Shown here one piece after another: positions 25,775-32,954 of a stretch of 32,954 nt of DNA; within the stretch, counting starts at the first letter, position 1; each line of letters starts with the position of its first letter. The DNA is taken from assembly GCA_024276745.1 (NCBI GenBank), contig JAJRWN010000117.1, positions 1 to 32,954 of the forward strand. Reading direction: 5' to 3'. This DNA is from Bacteroidota bacterium. GTDB taxonomy: Bacteria; Bacteroidota; Bacteroidia; Chitinophagales; S012-47. The notes beneath the pieces are model-generated. The model saw only the letters and a program-made list of their open reading frames with translations, did no database searches and was not told the DNA's origin. A program made the position numbers and the translations under genes.

Positions 25775-27165
25775 TCAAAACTTGATTCTAAATGCGGCTA
25801 CGCCTACCGAAAGGTTTGGTCTTTTGGCACCCAACCAGGTTGAGATATCGCGGGTTGCCAGAGCAAATTCATAACCTTTATGGTTTTTCCCTATAAGGAT
25901 TCTTATTCCAATTGGAACATTCATCCGGTAGTTTCCCCCCATGGTAATACCTGATGACAAGGTAAGAAAGTTAAATAAAGTATATTCTCCTCCTAAACCG
26001 AATGAAGGTTTTGCCATATTACCGGCAGCATGGTTTAAAGGAATGGTCAAATCCAAACCGGCACGAAAATCTTTAAAGGGTTCTATACTTAAACCCAGGC
26101 GCAATTTAGCCGGTAATGATTCTTTTATCAGTTCCGCTCCGGTCATGGTGATTAAATTGATGTTACTATTGAATAAGCTGGAATCAATACCGGTGAAATC
26201 TATGGTATCAATGCTAAAGTCATTGATTGCATATACATTCGATTGCCAGGTCATGTTTCCCAGTTGAGTTAGCGATATTCCTGCACTGAGCATTTTGGTT
26301 TTCAAAGTAAGACCAATATCCACTCCAAAGCCTTTACCGGCAGGTGTAAACCGGCCGGAAGTATCCAAGCTAGGATTTGGGACAGATGAAAAACCAATAT
26401 TAATTAAAGGTGTAAATGCTGAAACGGCTTTTAAAGTATTGTCTCTTGCACCTGCATCTATCATGGCATAACCAATAATATATTGAAGGCCGATGCCTCC
26501 ATAGAGGGTCAGATTATTATTGGAATATATGGTACGGCCATAGCCAAAATTTATAGTAGTAGTTGCCGAAAATGATATCATACTGCTATCGAATAGCTGG
26601 GATGCATTTATTGGATTATTTACAATACCTATGGTATCTCCGGAAGGAGTAACAAGCAGGGTATCTATAAAATCGGTATAATGAAATCCATTGAACAGTA
26701 AATTAGATAATCCGGAGTTGATGTATGAAGTAAATGAAATATTTTGTCTTACACTCAAGGCAAACCCTCCAATTTTTGGTATCATTAACGATAAACCAAT
26801 CGGCATTAAGTTAAAATCAAAAGAATTTCGTGCACCGGCAAATTTTTGAGCAATTTGAGTATTGGAATATTGCTGAATAAAAGTTTGTGGATTTTGACGA
26901 AGGGTTTTGAAATCCAGGTTACTCAAGGCAGAAGAATACATAGAGAGGTTAAGTTCGGTTAAGCCGATGGAAAATTTTGGTCCGTCTTTAAAACCCAGGT
27001 TAGCAGGGTTGATATTCAGTGATTGATAATCGCTTACTGTTGATGTGGCAATGCTGCCGCGTCCGGTTGCCGTTACAACGCTTCCTTCACTTTGAGCAAA
27101 CACATTTGGATAAGCAAAGGTTAAAAAAAACAGGAAGCAATTATTTTTGTAAGAAATTGTTTCAT
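25775..27165 (-). CDS. DUF5723-like outer-membrane beta-barrel protein, signal peptide out of frame by one base
   Basis: The ORF-track protein (442 residues, GTG start at 27103) begins 'FAQSEGSVVTATGRGSIATST', which is the mature N-terminus of an exported protein. Upstream, the ATG at 27165 starts 'MKQFLTKIIASCFF' and then hits a stop after a run of eight T (plus-strand A8 at 27123-27130). One extra T would join the two and give a 26-residue signal peptide ending 'YPNVFA', a good cleavage site. The body looks like a DUF5723-type barrel: alternating beta strands with 'INPANLGFKDGPKFSIGL', 'MPIGLSLMIPKIGGFALSVRQ', 'LRLGLSIEPFKDFRAGLDL', 'GGNYRMNVPIGIRILIG' and an aromatic last residue ('AAFRIKF'). 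Function unknown; the length with signal would be about 465. It sits alone between mqnC and the susC promoter. Confidence 0.75.
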
Positions 27166-27259
27166 AAGCTTTCAGGATTAGATTATACAGTTAATTAACA
27201 GATTTGAATCAATAATCAATGGTTGCAAAACAAGAAGAAATATGAAATAGTATAAACAA

Positions 27260-28390
27260 TTAATAATCGATAACTTGTTGAGCAATTTGTTCCGGTATAG
27301 TTCGTGCTTCGTACTGTTGATCTCTTAATTGAGGAATAAATCCGGCTTCCCGGATAGCCGATTGAATACCTAAAGCAGTAAAACGATGAGGAGCACCGGC
27401 AGCCGACACCACATTTTCTTCAATCATGATAGAGCCAAAATCATTGGCTCCGGCATGCAGGCACATTTGGGCAATATCTTTACCAACGGTTAACCAGGAA
27501 GCCTGAATATTAGGAATATTAGGCAACATTATCCGGCTGACGGCAATCATACGGATATATTCATAAGCAGTCACCCGGTTTCTTACTCCTTTCAGATTGC
27601 GCAACATGGTTCCTTCATCTTGAAACGGCCATGGAATAAAAGCCAAAAATCCTTTAGCTTTTTCAGGTTTTTTATTTTGTACTTCTCTCAATTTCACAAG
27701 ATGTTCCATTCTTTCCATATTGCTTTCTATATGGCCAAACATCATGGTAGCCGATGTAGTCAGATTCAATTGATGGGCTATTTCCATTACCTGCAACCAT
27801 TCAACGGCACTACATTTGCCGTTTGAAATCAATCTTCTTACCCGGTAATCAAGAATTTCGGCACCAGCACCGGGTAATGAATCCAAACCTGCTTCTATTA
27901 GTTTTCTTAATATGTATTCCGGTGTTTTCTTTTCCAATTGACTGATATGCATAATTTCTGGCGGACCCAGTGCATGCAGTTTCATTTGAGGAAATTCTTG
28001 CTTTATTTGTTTAAATATACCGGTATAATAATCAAGCCCCAATTCAGGATTATGTCCGCCTTGCAATAGCAATTGTTCGCCTCCGTAATGTATGGTTTCT
28101 TTGATTTTTTCCCGGTATGTAGCCATGTCGGTTACATAAGATTCGGTATGCCCCGGAACGCGATAGAAATTACAAAATTTGCAATTGGCAACACATACAT
28201 TGGTTGTATTCATATTCCGGTCAATAATCCAGGTAACGATAGGCTCCGGTTTCTGAATCATTCTGAGCTGATGAGCGCATTGCATTAAGTCGCTTGTATT
28301 AGCCTTTTCGAAAAGAAACAAACCTTCCCGGGCTGATAGTTGTTCAAAATGAAGTGCTTTATTAAAAAGTGTTTCAATATCCATATTCAT
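27260..28390 (-). CDS. mqnC: Cyclic dehypoxanthinyl futalosine synthase (MqnC)
   Basis: 376 residues from the ATG at 28390; the ORF-track start is a TTG 13 codons upstream, and an ATG at 28384 is another option. MqnC is a radical-SAM enzyme that cyclises dehypoxanthine futalosine in the futalosine route to menaquinone. Seen: the [4Fe-4S] motif C-x3-C-x2-C at C66, C70, C73 in 'NTTNVCVANCKFCNFYR', then 'GGEQLLLQGGHNPELGLDYY', 'ALGPPEIMH', 'SLPGAGAEIL', 'TTSATMMFGHIE', 'GFLAFIPWPFQ' and the C-terminal 'GANDFGSIMIEENVVSAAGA'. The last of these separates MqnC from MqnE. The other mqn genes are not in the window. It is divergent from the first M16 gene. Confidence 0.92.
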   Translation of the reverse strand: MNMDIETLFNKALHFEQLSAREGLFLFEKANTSDLMQCAHQLRMIQKPEPIVTWIIDRNMNTTNVCVANCKFCNFYRVPGHTESYVTDMATYREKIKETIHYGGEQLLLQGGHNPELGLDYYTGIFKQIKQEFPQMKLHALGPPEIMHISQLEKKTPEYILRKLIEAGLDSLPGAGAEILDYRVRRLISNGKCSAVEWLQVMEIAHQLNLTTSATMMFGHIESNMERMEHLVKLREVQNKKPEKAKGFLAFIPWPFQDEGTMLRNLKGVRNRVTAYEYIRMIAVSRIMLPNIPNIQASWLTVGKDIAQMCLHAGANDFGSIMIEENVVSAAGAPHRFTALGIQSAIREAGFIPQLRDQQYEARTIPEQIAQQVIDY

Positions 28391-28412
28391 TATTTCCTGT
28401 TCTAAGGATTTG

Positions 28413-28434
28413 TAGTTTTGATGCCTCAAAATTA
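28413..28434. promoter_or_regulatory. Candidate divergent promoter region, mqnC / M16 operon
   Basis: TAGTTTTG on the plus strand (28413-28420) and TAATTTTG on the minus strand (28427-28434) both fit TAnnTTTG and lie in the 82-base gap between two divergent genes. -33 elements are unclear, and another minus-strand match lies at 28462-28469. In such AT-rich DNA chance matches are expected. Confidence 0.3.
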
Positions 28435-28472
28435 ATTCTTCTTAAACAGAATTACTTAAAACAAAATTATTC

Positions 28473-29726
28473 ATGATTAAATTTGAAAGGCATTTATTAT
28501 CAAATGGGTTAACTGTAATATCGCATTATGACGCGAATACTCCCATGGCAACGGTAAATATGCTATACCGGGTAGGAGCCCGCAACGAAGAACCCGGCAA
28601 AACAGGGTTTGCACATTTATTTGAACATTTAATGTTTGCCGGTTCGGCACATGCACCCAGTTTTGATGAACCGCTTGAACGAGCAGGTGGTGAGAACAAT
28701 GCTTTTACCAATAATGATATTACTAATTACTATGAAGTGCTTCCTGCCGATAATATTGAGACGGCTTTATTTCTGGAATCTGATCGTTTACAAGCTTTGA
28801 ATATCAATACCCATTCGCTTGAAGTTCAACGAAAAGTTGTGATGGAAGAATTTAAGGAAAATTATCTGAATCAACCTTATGGTGATACCTGGCATTTATT
28901 AGGCAAACTGGCCTATAAAAAACATCCGTATCAATGGCCTACCATTGGCAAAAAACTTTCACATATTGCACAGGCTTCCCTTGCCGATGTGCAATTATTC
29001 TTTGACCAACATTATGCGGTAAATAATGCCATTTTATCGGTCGCTGGAAATATAAAGTCTAATCATATATTCCGGTTGGCTGAAAAATGGTTTGGAGATA
29101 TACCGGCAAAATCTTTAAAAGAAAATAGTATTCCGGAAGAGCCTGTTCAAAATAAAGCACGTGTTAAAGAGGTGTTTGCCGATGTACCGCTTGATGCAAT
29201 TTACATGGCCTTTCACATGGGTGACCGGATGAGCCGTTCTTATTACTTATCAGATATTCTCAGCGATATTCTTTCGGGTGGAAAAAGCTCACGGCTTTAT
29301 CAAAAGCTGGTTCAAGAGAAACATATTTTCAACGAAATAGATGCATATCTTACAGGCTATCTGGATCCCGGTTTGCTGATTGTAGAGGGCAAACCAGCCA
29401 GGGGTATCGACAGTAACGATGCCATTAAAGCAATCCGGCTGGAGCTGAATAAACTCATGCTTGAAAAAGTAGAAAACCGGGAGCTTCAAAAAGTTAAAAA
29501 TCAAATTGAAGCCCATCATGCTTTCGAAGAAACTAATCAGATGAATAAAGCATTCAGCCTGGCTTATTTCGAAATGTTGGGTGGTGCCGAATTGCTGGAA
29601 ACAGAAAAACAATACTACCGGATGGCCAATGCTGTTTCCATTCGCGATGAAGCCGTTAAAATCTTTAAACGACAGAATGAATCTACATTAATTTATAGAA
29701 GCAATAAGAAAGAAAAAAAATCATGA
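28473..29726 (+). CDS. M16 family zinc metallopeptidase
   Basis: 417 residues. The zinc site is complete: HLFEH at residues 48-52 (the inverted H-x2-E-H motif of the family) and the third ligand E129 in 'VVMEEFKEN', at the expected spacing. Further family marks are 'AFTNNDITNYYEVLP' and 'LSGGKSSRLYQKLVQEK'. No signal peptide is visible (MIKFERHLLSNGL), so it may be cytosolic or exported by other means. M16 proteins of this size usually work as a two-gene pair, one with the metal site and one without, closing around peptide substrates. The gene overlaps the next one by four bases (ATGA), as expected for such a pair. Confidence 0.93.
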   Translation: MIKFERHLLSNGLTVISHYDANTPMATVNMLYRVGARNEEPGKTGFAHLFEHLMFAGSAHAPSFDEPLERAGGENNAFTNNDITNYYEVLPADNIETALFLESDRLQALNINTHSLEVQRKVVMEEFKENYLNQPYGDTWHLLGKLAYKKHPYQWPTIGKKLSHIAQASLADVQLFFDQHYAVNNAILSVAGNIKSNHIFRLAEKWFGDIPAKSLKENSIPEEPVQNKARVKEVFADVPLDAIYMAFHMGDRMSRSYYLSDILSDILSGGKSSRLYQKLVQEKHIFNEIDAYLTGYLDPGLLIVEGKPARGIDSNDAIKAIRLELNKLMLEKVENRELQKVKNQIEAHHAFEETNQMNKAFSLAYFEMLGGAELLETEKQYYRMANAVSIRDEAVKIFKRQNESTLIYRSNKKEKKS

Positions 29727-31000
29727 GTCAAATCAGAATACCTGTAATTAATACAATCAAAGCGGTAAAATTTACATTCCCCCCTTTACATAGGCTGAGT
29801 AATCGCATTCCGGTTTATTTTCTACCCTCCGAAGGGCCTGAAATTGTATCCCTTAAATTGATGATACGACATGTGAATTTGGGTATATCGGATTTACTGG
29901 TAAGTGGGGCTACTGCAACACAGTTGAGAGAAGGTATCCGGGGAAAAGAGAAACAAGAAATATCCAATCAGCTTGATTATTACGGGGTCCGGTTTTCTGC
30001 TTCTTCACAAGCAGATTTTACCCTGATTTCAGCCATGTTTTTAAGTAAATTTTCCGAAGAAGTATTAGCGTTAATATCCGATTTGTTGATTCATCCCGTA
30101 TTTCCCGAAACCGCTTTGAATCTTTTTAAACAAAGAGCCATTGAACGGGTGAGATTAAACAAACAAAAAGTAGAATTTTATAGTGGTAAATTAAGCAGAA
30201 AATGTTTGTTTAGCGACAAACATATTTATGGATATACAGCCGAAGAGCCTGATATTGATTCATTAAACCGTAAACAGCTTATCGATTTCCATGCAGAACA
30301 TTACCGGGCCGAAAATATAAGCATATTGCTAACGGCAAATGGAATAAATCATCCGGAAACATTGCTTGATAGGTATCTGGGCATTATACCAAAAGCAAGT
30401 AAAGCTAGCCCTAAGCTCAAAAGTATATATCATCCGGAAGAAGAAAAATACCGGTATCAACAAATGGATAATCCTTTTCAATCGAGTATTGCCCTTGTAA
30501 AGCATTTCCCGGGTCGCGAATCCGATGATTATTATCCGCTTTCCTTGCTTACAACCATACTTGGTGGTTATTTCGGTGCCCGGTTGATGAAAAACCTTCG
30601 CGAAGATAAAGGCTATACTTATGGTATATATTCCACAGTAAGGTCCTTGGTAAATGCCAATTATTTTTCATTAAGAACGGAGGTGGCAGCCAAACATACG
30701 GAATCGGCCTATCAGGAAATGATAAAAGAGATTAAGCAACTCCGTACAAGCCCCGTAGGTAAAGAAGAATTGCAATTGGTAAGAAATTATTTATTAGGTG
30801 CCATGATGCGCAGTATTGATGGTCCCGAACAGATATTAAAAAGAGTATTGAATATGCTGATACTAGGGCAAGATGAAACATCTTTTCAGCGTTATATCGA
30901 AACAATACACACAACAAACTCAAAACAACTTTTGGCATTGGCAAATCAATATTTTGAACCGGATAGTTTTTATCATATTGTGGCAGGACCTAAGAAATAG
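29723..31000 (+). CDS. M16 family peptidase-like protein without a zinc site
   Basis: 425 residues. The fold is recognisable in 'LREGIRGKEKQEISNQLDYYGVRFSASSQADF', 'FPETALNLFKQRAIERVRLNKQK', and the late 'LTTILGGYFGARLMKNLREDKGYTYGIYS', where the R...Y pair typical of M16 substrate-binding halves is present. The HxxEH motif is missing: at its place is 'SGATATQLREG'. It is therefore probably the non-catalytic partner of the preceding protein. Start ATG overlaps the previous stop. An eleventh-base-later gene follows, so all three are likely one operon. Confidence 0.88.
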   Translation: MSQIRIPVINTIKAVKFTFPPLHRLSNRIPVYFLPSEGPEIVSLKLMIRHVNLGISDLLVSGATATQLREGIRGKEKQEISNQLDYYGVRFSASSQADFTLISAMFLSKFSEEVLALISDLLIHPVFPETALNLFKQRAIERVRLNKQKVEFYSGKLSRKCLFSDKHIYGYTAEEPDIDSLNRKQLIDFHAEHYRAENISILLTANGINHPETLLDRYLGIIPKASKASPKLKSIYHPEEEKYRYQQMDNPFQSSIALVKHFPGRESDDYYPLSLLTTILGGYFGARLMKNLREDKGYTYGIYSTVRSLVNANYFSLRTEVAAKHTESAYQEMIKEIKQLRTSPVGKEELQLVRNYLLGAMMRSIDGPEQILKRVLNMLILGQDETSFQRYIETIHTTNSKQLLALANQYFEPDSFYHIVAGPKK

Positions 31001-31010
31001 TTAATTTTAA

Positions 31011-32783
31011 ATGATGCTCAAGCGTTGGTCTATAATAATTATAATCCTGTTTCTGACAGTATTGAAAAGTATGGGTCAGAATATCAATCCTCCGGGTCTG
31101 AACTGTGTAACCAATCAGGTAAACGGAGATGTTTTATTGCAATGGTCATTACCGGTTAATACTTGCGGAACATTTGTAAGCTATGATATTTATTTTTCGA
31201 GCAATATTAATGGTCCATATACCTTATTAACATCCATCAGCAATTCAATGAGCACAAGCTGGCTTCATAGCGGAGCCAACGGAAATACGCAGGTTTTGTA
31301 TTATTATATGCGTAGCAATTACAATTGTCCTTCATATAATCAAATATCTTCCGATACGCTGGATAATCAGGATCCGAGTGCACCAATGATCAATTATGTA
31401 AGCGTATCAGGAGGAAAAGCCGTTTTGAACTGGCAAATATCGCCATCGGCAGAAACCCGTTCCTATATAATATATAGGTATAATGGCGGATTTAATCCCA
31501 TCGACACAGTATGGGGAAGATTAAGTACCGGCTATACCGATGCCGGCTCGAAGCCTGATATACAATCGGAAGAATATACCATAGCCGCTATGGACAGTTG
31601 CTTTAATACAGGGCCATTTGCATTGACCGCACACCATACCATATTGCTACATGCCAATGCCGATCCCTGCTCCGGATTAATTCAATTAAATTGGATAAGC
31701 TACGGGATATGGAATCAGGGGGTTGACAATTATAAGATTTATTTAAGCCTTAACGGAGGTCCATTTGTACTAGATGCTACGGTGTCATCAAACAACAACA
31801 ATACGTATCAGCTTGCACTTAACAACGATAATGATTCAATATGTATTTATGTAGAAGCATTCCAAAAAAACGGAACATTTACTTCCAAATCAAACAAATT
31901 ATGTTTTAGAGCAAATCTATTGCAAGCGGTTCAATATACTTTTTTGAACCGGGCAAGTGTAGAACTTGATGCTTCCGTCACCATTGAATGGCTACCCGAT
32001 ATAAACGCTTCCATAACCAATTTTCAAATACAAAAAGGGAGTACACCCAATAATCTAAACGGTATCTACAGCAAAGTAGCCCCCAATCCAATTCCCGGTC
32101 TTATGTCCTACAATGATCAAAATGTAAGCACAGATAAACGTGCTTATTATTATGCGGTATTGACTAGCGACAGTTGCAATAATAAATCGCTGACCGGATT
32201 GGTGCATACCATACATTTGAATACCCTCCCAAGACCGGATTTAAAAAATTATCTGAAGTGGAATGCCTACGAGATTGAATACGGACAGGTTGATGCCTAT
32301 AATATTTACAAAATGGATGCAAGTGGATCATGGATATTAGAAACATCCGTAGCCGGCATTGAGAACTCCTTTATTGATGATATTTCTGATGAAATAAATG
32401 GCATTGGAACATTTTGTTATCGCATTGAAGCAAGTGGAAACTTAAACTTACCCAATGGCCAAACCATTGCTTTCTCAAGTTTTTCAAATAAAGATTGTCT
32501 CGATCAATTGCCAATCATTAGAGTACCCACTGCCATTGTTCCTTCCGGAACAAACCATACTTTTAAACCCGTAATGCTCTTTACAGACCTTAATTATTAT
32601 TTGCTTCAAATATACAATCGCTGGGGTCAGCAAATATTTGAAAGTACTGATTATGCCACCGGATGGAATGGAACTATCAACGGTCAGATAGCCATACAGG
32701 ATGTATATACTTATTTAATCCGGGTACAATCAGTAGCCGGAAAAGAATATACACAAACGGGGACATTCATGCTCATCAGGTAA
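31011..32783 (+). CDS. Secreted multi-domain protein with T9SS type B (gliding motility-associated) C-terminal domain
   Basis: 590 residues. A signal peptide (about residues 1-22, 'IIIIILFLTVLKSMGQ') is followed by several fibronectin-III-like repeats with strand patterns such as 'VLLQWSLPV...SYDIYFSSN', 'AVLNWQISPSAETRSYIIYRYNGG', 'IQLNWISYGIWNQGVDNYKIYLS', 'VTIEWLPDINASITNFQIQKG' and 'NYLKWNAYEIEYGQVDAYNIYKM'. The last about 85 residues, 'PSGTNHTFKP...NYYLLQIYNRWGQQIFESTDYATGWNG...QDVYTYLIRVQ', match the type B sorting domain (CHU_C), which directs export across the outer membrane and attachment at the surface. No enzymatic motif is seen; it may be an adhesin or scaffold. Ten bases separate it from the second M16 gene, so it is probably in the same operon. 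Confidence 0.92.
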   Translation: MMLKRWSIIIIILFLTVLKSMGQNINPPGLNCVTNQVNGDVLLQWSLPVNTCGTFVSYDIYFSSNINGPYTLLTSISNSMSTSWLHSGANGNTQVLYYYMRSNYNCPSYNQISSDTLDNQDPSAPMINYVSVSGGKAVLNWQISPSAETRSYIIYRYNGGFNPIDTVWGRLSTGYTDAGSKPDIQSEEYTIAAMDSCFNTGPFALTAHHTILLHANADPCSGLIQLNWISYGIWNQGVDNYKIYLSLNGGPFVLDATVSSNNNNTYQLALNNDNDSICIYVEAFQKNGTFTSKSNKLCFRANLLQAVQYTFLNRASVELDASVTIEWLPDINASITNFQIQKGSTPNNLNGIYSKVAPNPIPGLMSYNDQNVSTDKRAYYYAVLTSDSCNNKSLTGLVHTIHLNTLPRPDLKNYLKWNAYEIEYGQVDAYNIYKMDASGSWILETSVAGIENSFIDDISDEINGIGTFCYRIEASGNLNLPNGQTIAFSSFSNKDCLDQLPIIRVPTAIVPSGTNHTFKPVMLFTDLNYYLLQIYNRWGQQIFESTDYATGWNGTINGQIAIQDVYTYLIRVQSVAGKEYTQTGTFMLIR

Positions 32784-32824
32784 AAGTCTTGAACAAGCTA
32801 TTCACTCACTCGGCTTTAATTTCT

Positions 32825-32832
32825 TAACTTTG
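32825..32832 (+). promoter_or_regulatory. Candidate guaB promoter (-7 box)
   Basis: TAACTTTG fits TAnnTTTG. The predicted leader is about 27 bases and begins with a small GCCGG/CCGGC hairpin (32832-32847, loop CATTAT). No clear -33 element. Confidence 0.4.
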
Positions 32833-32864
32833 CCGGCATTATCCGGCCATCAAAATCCCTGACC

Positions 32865-32954
32865 ATGCCAAATCAAAATGATAAATTTTTCAAAGAGGGT
32901 CTTACATTCGATGATGTACTCATTATACCTGCACATTCAGACGTATTGCCTCGC
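32865..32954 (+). CDS. guaB: IMP dehydrogenase, first 30 codons only
   Basis: The window ends inside this gene and the ORF track does not list it. The visible start reads MPNQNDKFFKEGLTFDDVLII, continuing PAHSDVLPR. The string 'EGLTFDDVLIIPAHSDVLPR' is the conserved N-terminus of inosine-5'-monophosphate dehydrogenase, which makes XMP from IMP for guanine nucleotide synthesis. CBS domains and the active-site loop lie outside the window. It follows the T9SS substrate gene after 81 bases and has a candidate promoter of its own. Confidence 0.9.
   Translation, partial: MPNQNDKFFKEGLTFDDVLIIPAHSDVLPR

Overview
The window looks like a chromosomal segment of a member of the Bacteroidota. The evidence is a set of lineage-typical genes: GldG, a SusC/SusD pair, a GSCFA-domain protein, a type IX secretion (T9SS) type B sorting domain, and an F-type ATPase operon that carries only atpBEFHAG. 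Candidate promoters of the Bacteroidota form (TAnnTTTG) precede several genes, and Shine-Dalgarno sequences are generally absent. The G+C content looks like about 40% by eye. I cannot settle the class. A futalosine-pathway menaquinone gene (mqnC) and the gldG / DUF4340 / dnaN order would fit a Chitinophagia- or Saprospiria-like lineage, but that is inference.

Layout. 1-3101 (+): the 3' part of gldG, a DUF4340 protein and dnaN. 3107-4300 (-): a class III aminotransferase, convergent with dnaN. 4352-5332 (+): a GSCFA-domain protein. 5501-5530: a bidirectional terminator. 5540-8260 (-): recA, nth, a 79-residue small protein and an ECF-type sigma factor, with a terminator separating the sigma/small-protein unit from nth. 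8482-11244 (+): a UvrA of a divergent type. 11247-12767 (-): asnS. 12902-14994 (+): rpoN and a polytopic membrane protein. 14991-20576 (-): scpB downstream of the ATP synthase genes (transcription order atpB, atpE, atpF, atpH, atpA, atpG, then scpB). 20727-25487 (-): a SusC/SusD pair with its own terminator and a long AT-rich leader. 25775-27165 (-): a DUF5723-like outer-membrane protein whose signal peptide is out of frame by one base at a run of eight T. 27260-28390 (-): mqnC. 28473-32783 (+): two M16 peptidase-family genes and a large secreted protein with a T9SS type B C-terminal domain, closely packed as an operon. 32865-end (+): the first 30 codons of guaB.

Functionally this is mostly housekeeping: replication and repair (dnaN, recA, nth, uvrA), chromosome segregation (scpB), transcription (rpoN, ECF sigma), translation (asnS), energy (ATP synthase, menaquinone) and purine synthesis (guaB). 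Cell-envelope genes are interspersed (GldG, SusCD, DUF5723, T9SS substrate). I found no tRNA, rRNA, CRISPR array, insertion sequence or phage gene, and no intergenic stretch longer than 300 bases.

I do not see a convincing new multi-gene system. The observations most worth following up are the homopolymer frameshift that removes the signal peptide of the DUF5723-like protein, a hairpin between atpE and atpF, a UvrA that lacks one cysteine pair of its first zinc module, a long charged insertion in AsnRS, a 30-bp near-perfect inverted repeat inside the DUF4340 gene, and a marked excess of the tetranucleotide CCGG.
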